The notes below the pieces were generated by a model. It searched no databases. It saw only the letters and a list, made by a program, of their open reading frames with translations, and was not told the origin of the DNA. A stretch of 34,246 bases of DNA from Clostridia bacterium (GTDB taxonomy: Bacteria > Bacillota > Clostridia > Acetivibrionales > JAFADI01), in contig JAOACY010000122.1 of the NCBI GenBank assembly GCA_026417615.1, forward strand, positions 1 through 34,246, read 5' to 3'. Of the stretch, positions 1 through 8,931 are shown in pieces. Numbering within the stretch: the stretch's first letter is position 1; each line of letters opens with the position of its first letter. The translations under genes were made by a program, and so were the position numbers.

Positions 1-137
1 AGAAACAAGGATTTCCGACAATAACCGAAAGGTACTTATCAGTACATTAATTCCAATCTGAACCGCCGTATACCGAACGGTACGTACGGTGGTGTGAGAG
101 GTCGGTGAGTGAAATAATCATTCACCTCCTACTCGAT
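1..137 (+). mobile_element. 3' end of a group II intron (domains V and VI)
   Basis: Bases 62-93 fold into a canonical domain V. The lower helix of 9 bp is 62-70 with 85-93, a two-base CG bulge lies at 83-84, the upper helix TACC/GGTA is 71-74 with 79-82, and the tetraloop GAAC is 75-78. Domain VI follows: GAGAGG (96-101) pairs with CCT and CTC (128-134) around a bulged A at 131, and a 9-bp distal stem is 104-112 with 118-126. The bulged A is the expected branch point and lies about 7 nt before the probable 3' splice site at 137-138. The 5' part of the intron is outside the window. The intron reads in the same direction as the S10 operon and ends about 50 bp before its promoter. Confidence 0.9.
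3..50 (+). CDS. Possible C-terminal tail of the intron-encoded reverse transcriptase (partial)
   Basis: Frame 3 gives KQGFPTITERYLSVH and then a TAA stop 11 nt before the domain V helix. Group II intron-encoded proteins usually lie in domain IV and stop close to domain V, so position and orientation fit a maturase C-terminus. Only 15 residues are visible, without a diagnostic motif, so this rests on position and could be chance. Confidence 0.35.
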   Translation, partial: KQGFPTITERYLSVH

Positions 138-185
138 TCCTTTGAAACCCCTTATACAAATAAGATTCAAAAATACAAAAAAAAT

Positions 186-214
186 CTTGCATAAATCAAA
201 AAATAATATTATAA
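186..214 (+). promoter_or_regulatory. Sigma-A type promoter of the S10-spc-alpha operon
   Basis: TTGCAT (186-191) and a perfect TATAAT (209-214) are separated by 17 bp, in an A/T-rich stretch. Transcription would start near 221. It is the only good promoter between the intron end and rpsJ, and it leaves an untranslated leader of about 350 nt. Confidence 0.75.
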
Positions 215-220
215 TATTGA

Positions 221-557
221 ATGTTGTGACGTGGCATACGATGACATGGGAGATTGCTACCGGAAGAGGTAGGTAACTTTCATTGAGAATGTCCGATTCG
301 AGAAACCGGGCGACAAGTCACTGTACATTTTGCAAGACATGCTTTTAGTGCATTCTTATGTAAAAATGCCCAGGTTTGAATCAGCCACGAAGGTGGTTGC
401 TCCAATCTGGGTTTTAATATAGGCCAGCAGGAAACACCCGGCATAGTGTACAGATTACCACTTGTTGTACGTAACAAAATGAACCATTCAAAAGGGGACA
501 TTCCTCAATGCAAAAGGAATGCCTCTCAATCAGAGAGGAGTGTCGCCTAACATTATT
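221..557 (+). promoter_or_regulatory. Structured 5' leader of the S10 operon
   Basis: The leader contains several complementary pairs. CGACAAGT (311-318) pairs with ACTTGTTG (460-467), and CTGTACA (321-327) with TGTACAG (447-453), so they close one domain. Inside it is a long hairpin (369-411). Just before the rpsJ ribosome-binding site is a three-way junction: GGGGACA (494-500) with TGTCGCC (541-547), ATTCC (500-504) with GGAAT (516-520), and CCTCTC (522-527) with GAGAGG (533-538). No protein-coding ORF is credible here. Ribosomal protein operons are often controlled by a ribosomal protein binding the leader. That this one is so controlled is inference. Confidence 0.6.
369..418 (+). terminator. 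Attenuator-like hairpin inside the S10 leader
   Basis: CCCAG (369-373) pairs with CTGGG (407-411), and further in AGCCAC pairs with GTGGTT around a GAAG loop. The stem is followed by TTTTAAT. This is the form of an intrinsic terminator placed well before the first gene, so it could be a premature-termination switch. The T-run is short and the stem has internal mismatches, so it may instead be only a structural arm of the leader. Confidence 0.4.
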
Positions 558-571
558 AAGGAGGTTTATGT

Positions 572-883
572 ATGGCAAGCAAGCAGAAAATTAGAATCAG
601 GTTAAAGGCATTCGACCACCAGATTCTCGACCAGTCAGCTGAAAAAATAGTTGAAACTGCAAAGAGAACAGGTGCCAAGGTATCCGGCCCAGTGCCGCTG
701 CCAACAGAGAAGGAAATTATAACAATATTGAGAGCTCCTCACAAGTACAAGGACTCACGTGAGCAATTTGAAATGAGAACCCATAAGAGATTGATTGACA
801 TTCTCATGCCTACTCCGAAGACGGTAGACTCTCTGATGAGACTCGATCTTCCGGCAGGCGTGGATATCGAAATCAAGCTGTAA
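572..883 (+). CDS. rpsJ: 30S ribosomal protein S10
   Basis: S10 of the 30S head, which is also the NusE partner of NusB in antitermination. The 103-residue product has the standard length and the family segment [16 protein letters not shown] near residues 20-35, with the conserved HKRLIDI stretch near residue 70. The ATG at 572 lies 7 nt after AAGGAGG (558-564). An ATG at 568 is out of frame. It is the first gene of the supercluster and lies behind the structured leader. Confidence 0.98.
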   Translation: MASKQKIRIRLKAFDHQILDQSAEKIVETAKRTGAKVSGPVPLPTEKEIITILRAPHKYKDSREQFEMRTHKRLIDILMPTPKTVDSLMRLDLPAGVDIEIKL

Positions 884-1005
884 TGGTCAAGTTCATAATC
901 AGGAGGGGACGTTGCCAATTCTTGAGATTAGAGGTACGAAGCTCAAAGCTAGGGTATGGTTATCCCCTTGCCGAATTGAACCAATAACCACAGGAGGGAA
1001 GAAGG

Positions 1006-1644
1006 ATGAAGAAATTTATAATCGGAAAAAAAGTTGGTATGACTCAGATCTTCAGCGAAGGAGGCTCAGTTATACCGGTAACAGTTATTCAGGCTGGTCC
1101 TGTAACAGTTGTTCAGAAGAAGAATTCTGATACTGATGGATACAGCGCGGTAAAAGTAGGCTATGAGGATATTGAGGAAAAGAATCTTAACAAACCTGAA
1201 AAGGGTTTATTTTCAAAGATAAAGGTTTCCCCAAAGAAATACCTCAGAGAATTCAGGGCTGAAGATGCTGAAAAATATGAAGTAGGTCAGGAAATAAAAG
1301 TTGATGAGATGTTTCAGGCTGGCGACAGGGTTGATGTAAGCGGAGTATCAAAGGGTAAGGGCTTCCAGGGAACCATCAAGCGATATGGCCAGTCAGGCGG
1401 TAAGGAAACGCACGGTTCAATGTACCATAGAAGAGTTGGTTCAATGAGTGCAAATACAAATCCTGCGAGGGTATTCAAAGGCAAAAGGCTTCCGGGACAT
1501 ATGGGTATGGACAATGTAACAGTTCAGAACCTTGATGTTGTAAGGGTTGATGCTGAAAGAAACCTGCTCCTTGTAAAAGGCGCGGTTCCAGGACCAAAAG
1601 GCGGTCTTCTGGTAATCAAGGATACCGTAAAGTCGGGTAAATAA
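1006..1644 (+). CDS. rplC: 50S ribosomal protein L3
   Basis: L3 is an early-assembly 50S protein whose extension reaches toward the peptidyl-transferase centre. The 212-residue product opens with the family signature [10 protein letters not shown] and holds the conserved loop with [16 protein letters not shown] near residues 142-157. AGGAGGG at 992-998 sets the ATG at 1006. A 122-nt spacer after rpsJ, long for this operon, contains possible RNA structure. Confidence 0.98.
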   Translation: MKKFIIGKKVGMTQIFSEGGSVIPVTVIQAGPVTVVQKKNSDTDGYSAVKVGYEDIEEKNLNKPEKGLFSKIKVSPKKYLREFRAEDAEKYEVGQEIKVDEMFQAGDRVDVSGVSKGKGFQGTIKRYGQSGGKETHGSMYHRRVGSMSANTNPARVFKGKRLPGHMGMDNVTVQNLDVVRVDAERNLLLVKGAVPGPKGGLLVIKDTVKSGK

Positions 1645-1666
1645 TTTCGCGAAGGGAGGAAGAATA

Positions 1667-2290
1667 ATGCCGAAGGTTGATTTATATAACGTTAAAGGTG
1701 AAGTGGTTGGAGATATAAGCCTGAGTGATGACGTTTTCGGAGTAGAAATAAACAAAGAAGCAATGCACCTGGCTGTTGTCAACCAGTTAGCAAACAGCAG
1801 ACAGGGAACCCAGTCCACCAAGACCAAGAGTGAAGTAAGAGGCGGCGGAAAGAAGCCTTGGAGACAAAAGGGTACAGGAAGGGCAAGACAGGGAAGCATA
1901 CGTTCCGCACAGTGGATAAAGGGTGGTATTGTTTTGGGGCCCAAGCCCAGAAGCTACAGGTATTCATTACCTAAGAAGGTAAAGCGAATTGCTTTGAAGT
2001 CTGCTTTAACATCAAAGGTTGCGTCAAATGATATCTTTGTACTTGATGCTCTTAGCTTTGAAAACATAAAGACAAAGCATATGGTGAATGTGCTTGGAAA
2101 CCTCAAGGTGGATTCAAGCGCGCTGGTGGTGCTTGGCGCCAAGGATGAAAACGTGGAAAAGTCCGCCAGGAATATACCCGGAGTCAAGACAGCTCTGGTT
2201 AATACCATTAATGTATTCGACATATTGAAATACAACAAGTTTATTATAACAAAGGATGCCGTATCAAAGGTTGAGGAGGTGTACGCGTAA
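1667..2290 (+). CDS. rplD: 50S ribosomal protein L4
   Basis: L4 lines the 50S exit tunnel. In E. coli it also represses its own S10 operon, but whether it does so here is unknown. The 207-residue product has the basic tunnel loop near residues 45-95, including [19 protein letters not shown], which is highly conserved. It starts 22 nt after rplC behind GGGAGG. Its TAA overlaps the rplW ATG as TAATG, which suggests translational coupling. Confidence 0.98.
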   Translation: MPKVDLYNVKGEVVGDISLSDDVFGVEINKEAMHLAVVNQLANSRQGTQSTKTKSEVRGGGKKPWRQKGTGRARQGSIRSAQWIKGGIVLGPKPRSYRYSLPKKVKRIALKSALTSKVASNDIFVLDALSFENIKTKHMVNVLGNLKVDSSALVVLGAKDENVEKSARNIPGVKTALVNTINVFDILKYNKFIITKDAVSKVEEVYA

Positions 2291-2643
2291 TGAGAAGTCC
2301 TGAAGATATCATAAAAAGACCGTTTATTACTGAGAAGAGCAATGCTGAGATTGCCAGCGGAAAGTACACCTTTGTAGTTGACCCTAAGGCAACAAAGACC
2401 GAGATTAAAATGGCGGTAGAAAAGCTGTTCCAAGTTAAAGTACTTCAAGTGAATACCATGAACTTTGAAGGCAAAGCCAAAAGGATGGGTGTTCACCTTG
2501 GAAACAGGCCTGATTGGAAAAAGGCCATAGTTAAGATAGACCTGGATCCCAAGCCCGATGTTTACATTGAAAAAGGCGGCAAACAGGTAGCAAGCAACAG
2601 GAAGTACAAGACCAGCATTGAGGAATTCGGAGTAGCACAGTAG
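2290..2643 (+). CDS. rplW: 50S ribosomal protein L23
   Basis: L23 sits at the tunnel exit and docks trigger factor and SRP. The start [17 protein letters not shown] is typical. At 117 residues it is longer than the usual ~96, with a charged C-terminal tail (about residues 90-117). It overlaps rplD by one base. The 53-nt gap to rplB contains a small AT-rich hairpin. Confidence 0.97.
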   Translation: MRSPEDIIKRPFITEKSNAEIASGKYTFVVDPKATKTEIKMAVEKLFQVKVLQVNTMNFEGKAKRMGVHLGNRPDWKKAIVKIDLDPKPDVYIEKGGKQVASNRKYKTSIEEFGVAQ

Positions 2644-2657
2644 CAAATTTAAAACTG

Positions 2658-2678
2658 ACAATTTCAACTGAGAATTGT
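2658..2678 (+). repeat. Short AT-rich inverted repeat between rplW and rplB
   Basis: ACAATT (2658-2663) and AATTGT (2673-2678) are perfectly complementary with a 9-nt loop, and CTGACAATT resembles the AATTGAC heptamers in the rpmJ-rpsM gap. It may be a decayed copy of that repeat or a chance AT-rich palindrome. No T-tract follows, so it is not a terminator. Confidence 0.3.
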
Positions 2679-2696
2679 ATAAGGAGTGAGAAGATT

Positions 2697-3530
2697 ATGG
2701 CAGTAAAAAAGTTTAGTCCTACTTCTCCCGCCAGAAGGTTCATGACGGTTTCAACATTTGAGGAAATAACAAAAACGGAACCAGAAAAGTCATTGCTTGA
2801 ACCTTTGAAGAAGAAGGGCGGCAGAAATTCATACGGTAGGATTACTGTTCGTCACCAAGGCGGCGGTGCAAAACAGAAATACAGAGTAATTGATTTTAAA
2901 AGAGACAAGGATGGCATAAAAGCTAAAGTAGCAGCTATAGAGTATGATCCTAACAGAACGGCAAATATTGCGCTTCTTAATTACGTAGACGGAGAGAAGA
3001 GATATATAATAGCTCCCGTAGGAATCAATGTGGGAGATGTTGTTGAATCGGGAGAGGGAGCGGATATCAAGCCAGGCAACGCTTTGCCGCTTGAGAATAT
3101 TCCTGTCGGCACCATGATCCACAACATTGAAATGAAGCCGGGAAAAGGCGGCCAGCTGGTTAGAGCAGCAGGGAACGCTGCACAGCTCATGGCAAAAGAA
3201 GGCGAATATGCACAAGTAAGGCTGCCCTCAGGCGAAGTCAGAATGATAAGGCTCAGCTGCAAAGCTACAGTCGGACAGGTAAGCAACCTTGAGCATGAGA
3301 ATATTTCAATAGGAAAAGCAGGAAGAAAGAGATGGATGGGTATTAGGCCTACAGTACGCGGTGTCGTTATGAACCCGGTTGACCATCCTCACGGCGGTGG
3401 TGAAGGCAAGTCGCCTATAGGAAGACCAAGTCCTGTAACTCCATGGGGTAAGCCGACATTAGGTTTGAAAACCAGAAAGAAGAAAAATAAGTCAGATAAA
3501 TTTATAGTTAAGCGCAGGAATCAGAAATAA
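2697..3530 (+). CDS. rplB: 50S ribosomal protein L2
   Basis: L2 is needed for subunit association and peptidyl-transferase function. The 277-residue length is standard. The near-universal DHPHGGGEG segment lies at residues 229-237, with the functionally important histidine at 230. [12 protein letters not shown] near residues 52-63 is also conserved. The ATG at 2697 follows AAGGAG. Confidence 0.98.
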   Translation: MAVKKFSPTSPARRFMTVSTFEEITKTEPEKSLLEPLKKKGGRNSYGRITVRHQGGGAKQKYRVIDFKRDKDGIKAKVAAIEYDPNRTANIALLNYVDGEKRYIIAPVGINVGDVVESGEGADIKPGNALPLENIPVGTMIHNIEMKPGKGGQLVRAAGNAAQLMAKEGEYAQVRLPSGEVRMIRLSCKATVGQVSNLEHENISIGKAGRKRWMGIRPTVRGVVMNPVDHPHGGGEGKSPIGRPSPVTPWGKPTLGLKTRKKKNKSDKFIVKRRNQK

Positions 3531-3570
3531 ACCTTAAGCCGGTATTGAAGGTTTCGGAAGGAGGATATAA

Positions 3571-3855
3571 ATGAGCAGATCGTTGAAAAAGGGACCATTT
3601 GTGGATTCTAAGCTTTTAAAAAGGGTTGAGGACATGAACAAGGCCAATGAGAAAAGAGTCCTTAAAACATGGTCAAGAGCTTCAACAATATACCCACAGA
3701 TGGTTGGACATACAATTGCAGTGCATGACGGAAGAAAGCATGTTCCGGTATATGTAACCGAAGAAATGGTAGGCCACAAGCTTGGAGAGTTTGCTCCAAC
3801 AAGAACTTACAAGGGACACAGCGGACACACTGAAAGGTCAACAGCATTGAAATAG
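3571..3855 (+). CDS. rpsS: 30S ribosomal protein S19
   Basis: S19 binds 16S rRNA in the 30S head next to S13. The 94-residue product begins [12 protein letters not shown] and ends with the conserved [10 protein letters not shown] and KGHSGH region. GGAGG lies just before the ATG, 40 nt downstream of rplB. Confidence 0.98.
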   Translation: MSRSLKKGPFVDSKLLKRVEDMNKANEKRVLKTWSRASTIYPQMVGHTIAVHDGRKHVPVYVTEEMVGHKLGEFAPTRTYKGHSGHTERSTALK

Positions 3856-3885
3856 CGCATAAAACGATGAAAGGAGGAATTCCAG

Positions 3886-4362
3886 TTGGAGAAGAAGGTA
3901 AGATCAAAAGAAGAACTTCTCAAAGATAAGGAAAGTATTTTAGAAGCTTACAATTCGGTTTACAGAAAGTTCCAAAAGCCTGCCCTGCTGACCAAAAAGG
4001 AGCGTAAAGCTCTAGGTATAGGCAAGGATGAAGGAAGAGCCGAATTGACATATGCACGCATAGCTCCAAGAAAGGTTAAGATAGTTCTTGACCTTATAAG
4101 GAATAAAAATATTGATGAGGCTTATGCCATACTCAAGTATACTCCAAAGGCTGCATCAGATATTTTGTACAAACTTTTAAAGTCTGCAGAGGCAAATGCA
4201 TCTAACAACAACGGCATGAACAGAGATGCTCTGTACGTTGCCGAAGGTTATGCAAACCAGGGGCCTGCACTTAAGAGAGTGATGCCTAGGGCACAGGGCC
4301 GCGCATTCAGAATCAAGAAAAGAACAAGCCATATTACGGTAGTACTTAAGGAAAGAAAATAG
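3886..4362 (+). CDS. rplV: 50S ribosomal protein L22 with an N-terminal extension
   Basis: L22 lines the exit tunnel, and its hairpin affects macrolide action. The conserved core begins near residue 52 ([19 protein letters not shown]) and includes [20 protein letters not shown] near residues 129-148. The protein has 158 residues against about 110 in most bacteria. The extra length is a charged N-terminal segment of about 50 residues. The TTG at 3886 sits 9 nt after AGGAGG (3872-3876), and no later start has a comparable ribosome-binding site, so the extension is probably translated. Confidence 0.95.
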   Translation: MEKKVRSKEELLKDKESILEAYNSVYRKFQKPALLTKKERKALGIGKDEGRAELTYARIAPRKVKIVLDLIRNKNIDEAYAILKYTPKAASDILYKLLKSAEANASNNNGMNRDALYVAEGYANQGPALKRVMPRAQGRAFRIKKRTSHITVVLKERK

Positions 4363-4381
4363 GCGAAAAGGAGGTTAGGGA

Positions 4382-5050
4382 ATGGGCCAGAAGGTAAATC
4401 CTCACGGTTTAAGAATTGGAATAATCAAGGATTGGGATACCAAGTGGTACGCCAATGACAAAATATTCGGGGATCAGCTTGTTGAAGATGTTAAGCTGAG
4501 AAGATACATCAAAAACAAGTTATATGCCTCGGGAATTTCAAGGATAGAAATTGAAAGAGCAGCAAACAAGATTAAAATAAATGTAAATACAGCCAAGCCC
4601 GGACTTGTTATCGGAAAGGGCGGAACAGGAATCGAAGAGCTCCGCAAGGAACTGGAAAAAATGACCGGCAAGAGTGTTCTGATTAATATTACTGAAATCA
4701 AGGTTCCTGAAATTGACGCACAGCTGGTTTCAGAAAACATTGCTTCACAGCTTGAAAAGAGAATATCCTTCAGAAGGGCAATGAAGCAGTCCATGTCAAG
4801 AGCAATGAAGCTTGGCGTAAAGGGTATAAAAACAGCAGTTGCTGGAAGGCTCGGAGGAGCGGAAATTGCCAGAACCGAACACTATCATGAAGGCACCATA
4901 CCTTTGCAGACATTGAGAGCAGACATAGATTACGGTTTTGCAGAAGCAAGCACCACATACGGGAAAATAGGCGTAAAGGTATGGATATATAAAGGGGAAG
5001 TTCTTCCTGCTGTTAAGAAAGCGAAAAAGGCGGAAGGAGGAGAACAGTAA
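4382..5050 (+). CDS. rpsC: 30S ribosomal protein S3
   Basis: S3 helps form the mRNA entry tunnel and its helicase site. The N-terminal KH domain has the GKGG loop at residues 78-81, and the C-terminal domain follows to residue 222. [13 protein letters not shown] is the typical start. The TAA overlaps the rplP ATG as TAATG (one base), which suggests coupled translation. Confidence 0.98.
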   Translation: MGQKVNPHGLRIGIIKDWDTKWYANDKIFGDQLVEDVKLRRYIKNKLYASGISRIEIERAANKIKINVNTAKPGLVIGKGGTGIEELRKELEKMTGKSVLINITEIKVPEIDAQLVSENIASQLEKRISFRRAMKQSMSRAMKLGVKGIKTAVAGRLGGAEIARTEHYHEGTIPLQTLRADIDYGFAEASTTYGKIGVKVWIYKGEVLPAVKKAKKAEGGEQ

Positions 5051-5487
5051 TGTTATTGCCTAAGAGAGTCAAGCACAGAAAAGTTCAAAGAGGTAGGATG
5101 AAGGGTAAAGCAACCAGAGGAAATGTTGTATCAAACGGTGAATTTGGTTTGCAGGCAGCTGAGCCCGCATGGATTACAAGCAACCAGATAGAAGCTGCCA
5201 GAATAGCCATGACTCGTTTCATTAAAAGAGGCGGGCAGGTTTGGATTAAAATATTCCCGGATAAGCCGGTTACGCAGAAGCCTGCAGAAACCCGTATGGG
5301 TAGCGGTAAAGGTTCACCTGAGTACTGGGTGGCGGTTGTTAAGCCAGGAAGAGTATTATTTGAAATCGCCGGGGTTCCAGAGGAGACTGCAAGGGAGGCA
5401 TTGAGGCTCGCTATGCACAAGCTTCCAATCAAGTGCAAGATTATAACCCGCGAAAAAGAAATGGGTGGTGAAGCAAATGAAAGCTAG
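5050..5487 (+). CDS. rplP: 50S ribosomal protein L16
   Basis: L16 helps position A-site tRNA in the 50S subunit. The 145-residue product starts [11 protein letters not shown] and contains the conserved loop [12 protein letters not shown] near residues 81-92. The ATG overlaps the rpsC stop by one base. Its 3' end overlaps the rpmC start by 11 nt. Confidence 0.98.
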   Translation: MLLPKRVKHRKVQRGRMKGKATRGNVVSNGEFGLQAAEPAWITSNQIEAARIAMTRFIKRGGQVWIKIFPDKPVTQKPAETRMGSGKGSPEYWVAVVKPGRVLFEIAGVPEETAREALRLAMHKLPIKCKIITREKEMGGEANES

Positions 5488-5680
5488 TGAAATCAGAGAA
5501 AAGAGCCAGGTTGAACTGGACAAGGAATTGAAGGATTTGAAATCGGAACTTTTTAAGCTTAGATTTCAGCTTGCTACAAATCAGCTTGATAACCCCATGA
5601 AGTTGAAGGATGTCAAAAGGTCAATCGCCAAAGTAAAGACTATCATGAGGGAACGTGAAATAAAGGGAATAAAGATGTAA
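5477..5680 (+). CDS. rpmC: 50S ribosomal protein L29
   Basis: L29 lies next to L23 at the tunnel exit. From the ATG at 5477 the protein is 67 residues, the usual length, with the conserved [17 protein letters not shown] near residues 25-41. GGGTGGTG (5463-5470) is a suitable ribosome-binding site. A GTG at 5465 would add four residues and lies inside that site, so I prefer 5477. Confidence 0.95.
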   Translation: MKASEIREKSQVELDKELKDLKSELFKLRFQLATNQLDNPMKLKDVKRSIAKVKTIMREREIKGIKM

Positions 5681-5715
5681 ATCTAAAAAGCAAGTTTGGA
5701 AGGAGGTAATGAAAA

Positions 5716-5973
5716 GTGGTTGAAAGAGCATTAAGGAAAACAAGGGTCGGCAAGGTAGTTAGTGATAAAATGGATAAGACCATTGTGGTTGCTATAGAAA
5801 ACAGCGTTAAGCACCCTCTTTACGGGAAAATAGTAAAGAGAACATATAAGCTGAAGGCTCATGATGAGAATAATGAGTGCAATATAGGGGATAAGGTTAA
5901 GGTTATGGAAACCCGTCCTTTAAGCAAAGAAAAAAGGTGGAGACTTGTTGAAATAATCGAGAAGGCTCAGTAG
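5716..5973 (+). CDS. rpsQ: 30S ribosomal protein S17
   Basis: S17 is a primary 16S rRNA-binding protein with an OB fold. The 85-residue product contains [14 protein letters not shown] and the conserved [12 protein letters not shown] segment. The start is GTG (5716) after GGAGGTAA. An ATG at 5709 reads into a stop after four codons. Confidence 0.97.
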   Translation: MVERALRKTRVGKVVSDKMDKTIVVAIENSVKHPLYGKIVKRTYKLKAHDENNECNIGDKVKVMETRPLSKEKRWRLVEIIEKAQ

Positions 5974-5995
5974 TCATCAGAAAGGAGGTACTGAA

Positions 5996-6364
5996 ATGAT
6001 ACAGGTACAGAGCAGGTTGAAGGTTGCTGACAATACCGGAGCGAAGGAATTGATGTGCATTAAGGTACTAGGCGGCTCTTGGAGAAAATATGCAAATATA
6101 GGTGATATAATAGTTGCTTCTGTTAAAAATGCAACACCCGGCGGTGTTGTTAAGAAGGGTGACGTAGTGAAATGTGTGATTGTACGTTCATCTAGAGGAG
6201 TTAGACGTCAGGATGGATCGTATATAAAGTTTGACGAAAACGCAGCGGTAATAATTAAGGAAGATAAGAACCCAAGAGGAACTCGTATTTTTGGCCCTGT
6301 TGCAAGAGAACTAAGGGATAAGGATTTCATGAAAATTTTGTCTCTTGCACCGGAAGTTCTGTAG
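5996..6364 (+). CDS. rplN: 50S ribosomal protein L14
   Basis: L14 lies at the subunit interface and is the target of the silencing factor RsfS. The 122-residue length is exact for the family. [18 protein letters not shown] and [14 protein letters not shown] are diagnostic. AAAGGAGG precedes the ATG. Confidence 0.98.
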   Translation: MIQVQSRLKVADNTGAKELMCIKVLGGSWRKYANIGDIIVASVKNATPGGVVKKGDVVKCVIVRSSRGVRRQDGSYIKFDENAAVIIKEDKNPRGTRIFGPVARELRDKDFMKILSLAPEVL

Positions 6365-6380
6365 GGAGGAGGCGGCTAAA

Positions 6381-6707
6381 TTGGCAAACAAGGTTCATGT
6401 TAAAAAGGGAGATACAGTTCTTGTTCTCTCAGGCAAAGACAAAGGCAAGAAGGGCAAGGTTCTTGAAGTGAATCCAGCCGACCAGATGGTTCTCGTTGAG
6501 GGCGTAAACATGACAACAAAGCATGTGAAACCCAGAGGAAGATACCAGCAGGGCGGATTGGTGCATCAGGAATCAGCTATAAACAGTTCAAAGGTAATGC
6601 TTGTGTGTTCAAAGTGCGGAAAGCCTACAAAGATAGCCAAGAAGGTTTTTGAAAACGGAGACAAGGCAAGAATATGCAAGAAATGCGAAAGCGAGATAGA
6701 CGATTAG
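6381..6707 (+). CDS. rplX: 50S ribosomal protein L24 (zinc-ribbon type)
   Basis: L24 starts 50S assembly. The N-terminal KOW fold includes [16 protein letters not shown]. The TTG at 6381 lies after GGGAGGAGG (6364-6372) and gives [11 protein letters not shown] and 108 residues. A start at 6345 would overlap rplN and add unrelated residues. C76, C79, C99 and C102 form two CXXC pairs, so this is the metal-binding variant. Confidence 0.96.
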   Translation: MANKVHVKKGDTVLVLSGKDKGKKGKVLEVNPADQMVLVEGVNMTTKHVKPRGRYQQGGLVHQESAINSSKVMLVCSKCGKPTKIAKKVFENGDKARICKKCESEIDD

Positions 6708-6735
6708 ACTTTTTCGGAAAGGAGGTTAAGCACGG

Positions 6736-7278
6736 ATGGCAAGATTAAAAGAAAAGTATATAAATGAAGTTATTCCGGCATTACAGGCTAAGTTTAAATA
6801 TAAAAGCTCAATGCAGACTCCCAAATTGGAGAAGGTAGTAATCAATATGGGTGTTGGAGATGTGAAGGAAAACCCGAAGGCAATGGATGCGGCAGTAAAC
6901 GACCTGGCATTGATAGCAGGTCAGAAGCCGCTGGTAACAAAAGCCAAAAAGTCGGTTGCAGCCTTTAAGTTAAGGCAGGGCATGAACATAGGCTGCAAGG
7001 TTACTCTAAGGGGAGACAGAATGTACGAGTTCGTTGACAAGCTGTTCAATGTTGCCCTTCCAAGAGTCAGGGACTTCAGAGGTGTGTCAGCCAACTCATT
7101 CGACGGGAGAGGGAATTACTCCCTGGGTGTCAAGGATCAGCTTATATTCCCTGAAATTGATTATGACAAGGTAGACAAAGTGAGGGGTATGGATATTACC
7201 TTTGTAACAACGTCAAACACTGATGAAGAGGCAAAAGAGCTCCTTAAGCTGCTCGGTATGCCTTTCAGCCAGAGCTAA
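6736..7278 (+). CDS. rplE: 50S ribosomal protein L5
   Basis: L5 binds 5S rRNA and contacts the P-site tRNA and the 30S head. The 180-residue product has [10 protein letters not shown] near residues 33-42 and the family C-terminus [18 protein letters not shown]. The ATG follows a strong AAAGGAGG. Confidence 0.98.
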   Translation: MARLKEKYINEVIPALQAKFKYKSSMQTPKLEKVVINMGVGDVKENPKAMDAAVNDLALIAGQKPLVTKAKKSVAAFKLRQGMNIGCKVTLRGDRMYEFVDKLFNVALPRVRDFRGVSANSFDGRGNYSLGVKDQLIFPEIDYDKVDKVRGMDITFVTTSNTDEEAKELLKLLGMPFSQS

Positions 7279-7294
7279 AGGGGGGAGTTTTTGC

Positions 7295-7480
7295 GTGGCA
7301 AAAAAAGCTATGATATTAAAGCAGCAGGCAGCGCCTAAATATTCGACAAGGGCATACAACAGATGTAAATTGTGCGGCAGGCCTCACTCTTACATGAGGA
7401 AGTTCGCAATATGCCGTTTGTGCTTCAGAATGCTTGCATATAAGGGACAGATTCCTGGTGTTAAGAAGGCCAGTTGGTAG
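7295..7480 (+). CDS. rpsN: 30S ribosomal protein S14, type Z (zinc-binding)
   Basis: Short 61-residue S14 of the zinc-binding class. C24 and C27 (CKLC) and C40 and C43 (CRLC) are the ligands. I place the start at GTG 7295 ([11 protein letters not shown]) behind AAGGGGGGAG (7278-7287). An upstream extension would run into rplE. A TTG at 7291 is out of frame. Confidence 0.95.
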   Translation: MAKKAMILKQQAAPKYSTRAYNRCKLCGRPHSYMRKFAICRLCFRMLAYKGQIPGVKKASW

Positions 7481-7507
7481 TAAAAATCTTGGAAGGAGGT
7501 TAGACTT

Positions 7508-7906
7508 ATGCAAATTACAGATGCTATAGCTGATATGTTGACCAGAATACGTAACGCTAGTTCAGCAAAGCATGAGTCTGTTGATATACCCGCTTCAAAT
7601 CTGAAGAGGGCAATAGCTCAGATACTGTTAGAAGAAGGTTATGTTAAAGGAATACAGGAAATAGATGACGGTAAGCAGGGGATTATCAGAGTAGCTTTAA
7701 AATACACAGGCAACAAGCAGAACGTTATCACAGGCATAAAGAGAATCAGCAAACCCGGATTAAGGGTTTATGCCAGTAAGGATGAGCTTCCAAAGGTTCT
7801 TGGAGGATTAGGGATTGCCATTATTTCAACATCCAATGGTATTATGACTGATAAGAAGGCAAGAGCTCAGGGCATTGGCGGGGAAGTACTGGCATACCTT
7901 TGGTAA
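7508..7906 (+). CDS. rpsH: 30S ribosomal protein S8
   Basis: S8 is a primary 16S rRNA-binding protein. In E. coli it is the translational repressor of the spc operon. The 132-residue product starts [17 protein letters not shown] and ends with the RNA-binding segment [29 protein letters not shown] precedes the ATG. A small GGGTG-GAAG-CACCC hairpin (7928-7941) lies in the spacer to rplF without a T-tract. Confidence 0.98.
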   Translation: MQITDAIADMLTRIRNASSAKHESVDIPASNLKRAIAQILLEEGYVKGIQEIDDGKQGIIRVALKYTGNKQNVITGIKRISKPGLRVYASKDELPKVLGGLGIAIISTSNGIMTDKKARAQGIGGEVLAYLW

Positions 7907-7969
7907 GCCTGCCGTATGTTCTGAAAAGGGTGGAAGCACCCATAATATTAAGAGCAGGAGGTGTAGTAA

Positions 7970-8521
7970 ATGTCAAGAATAGGTAGATTGCCTATAGCTA
8001 TACCCAAGGGTGTAGACGTTAAAATTGATAATAGTAATGTAGTTACTGTCAAGGGCGCAAAAGGTTCTTTGACAAAGCAAATGCACAAAGATATGATAAT
8101 AAAGGTGGAAGGCGATAAGCTGTATGTTCAGAGGCCTTCCGATGAAAAGCTGCACAAGTCACTTCACGGACTTACAAGAACACTGATTAACAATATGGTT
8201 GACGGTGTCACAAAGGGCTTTGAGAAGGCGCTTGATATCAACGGCGTAGGTTACAGGGCCGCAAAGCAGGGAAAGAAGCTGGTGCTTACCTTGGGGTATT
8301 CCCATCCTGTCGAAATGGAAGAGCCGGCAGGGATTACGGTTGATGTTCCAAACCCCAACAAGGTAATAGTAAAAGGCATGGATAAGCAGATGGTTGGAGA
8401 ATTTGCCGCGAAGATCAGAAGCAAGCGTGAACCTGAGCCTTACAAGGGCAAGGGAATCAAGTACGAGACAGAAGTAATCAAGCGTAAAGAAGGAAAAACA
8501 GGCGGTAAAGGCAAGAAGTAG
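7970..8521 (+). CDS. rplF: 50S ribosomal protein L6
   Basis: L6 lies near the sarcin-ricin loop and the factor-binding site. The 183-residue product begins [15 protein letters not shown] and carries the conserved C-terminal [10 protein letters not shown] segment near residues 156-165. AGGAGGTG precedes the ATG. Confidence 0.98.
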   Translation: MSRIGRLPIAIPKGVDVKIDNSNVVTVKGAKGSLTKQMHKDMIIKVEGDKLYVQRPSDEKLHKSLHGLTRTLINNMVDGVTKGFEKALDINGVGYRAAKQGKKLVLTLGYSHPVEMEEPAGITVDVPNPNKVIVKGMDKQMVGEFAAKIRSKREPEPYKGKGIKYETEVIKRKEGKTGGKGKK

Positions 8522-8543
8522 GAAAAGGAAGGAGTGAAGAAAA

Positions 8544-8912
8544 GTGATTAGAAAGCCCATAGCGAATGTAGCGAGGCTAAGAAAGCATTTGAGGGTGCGC
8601 AAAAAGATTAAAGGTACTCCTGAGCGTCCTAGGCTAAATGTCTTCAGAAGCCTGAAGCAAATATATGCTCAAATAATTGATGATACAACAGGAACTACTC
8701 TTGTAGCCGCATCATCTATTGATGAAGCTTTAAAAGGTAAAATAGCCTATGGAGGAAATAAAGAAGCTGCGAAGGAAGTTGGCAGGCTTATTGCTCAAAA
8801 AGCACTTGACAAAGGAATTAAAAAGGTTGTATTTGACAGAGGCGGATACATTTATCACGGAAGAGTAAAAGAACTTGCAGACGCAGCAAGAGAAGAAGGC
8901 TTGGATTTTTAA
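8544..8912 (+). CDS. rplR: 50S ribosomal protein L18
   Basis: L18 binds 5S rRNA together with L5. The 122-residue product has [20 protein letters not shown] near residues 11-30 and the typical C-terminus with [20 protein letters not shown]. The GTG start (8544) follows GGAAGGAG. Confidence 0.97.
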   Translation: MIRKPIANVARLRKHLRVRKKIKGTPERPRLNVFRSLKQIYAQIIDDTTGTTLVAASSIDEALKGKIAYGGNKEAAKEVGRLIAQKALDKGIKKVVFDRGGYIYHGRVKELADAAREEGLDF

Positions 8913-8931
8913 CGCAAAGGAGGGAAAGAAA

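Noticed and set aside
280-501. 73-codon ORF on the minus strand in the S10 leader
   Set aside because: It runs through paired segments of the leader, has no ribosome-binding site or recognisable protein features, and lies opposite a strong plus-strand promoter.
912-1130. 72-codon plus-strand ORF starting in the rpsJ-rplC spacer
   Set aside because: It runs more than 120 nt into rplC in another frame. Its TTG is too close to the AGGAGGGG, and the composition is not protein-like.
1441-1944. 167-codon minus-strand ORF opposite rplC and rplD
   Set aside because: Both sense genes are certain ribosomal proteins. The antisense frame is open only because of their codon bias.
1954-2667. 237-codon minus-strand ORF opposite rplD and rplW
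   Set aside because: Lies wholly opposite conserved ribosomal genes, with low-complexity hydrophobic residues and no ribosome-binding site.
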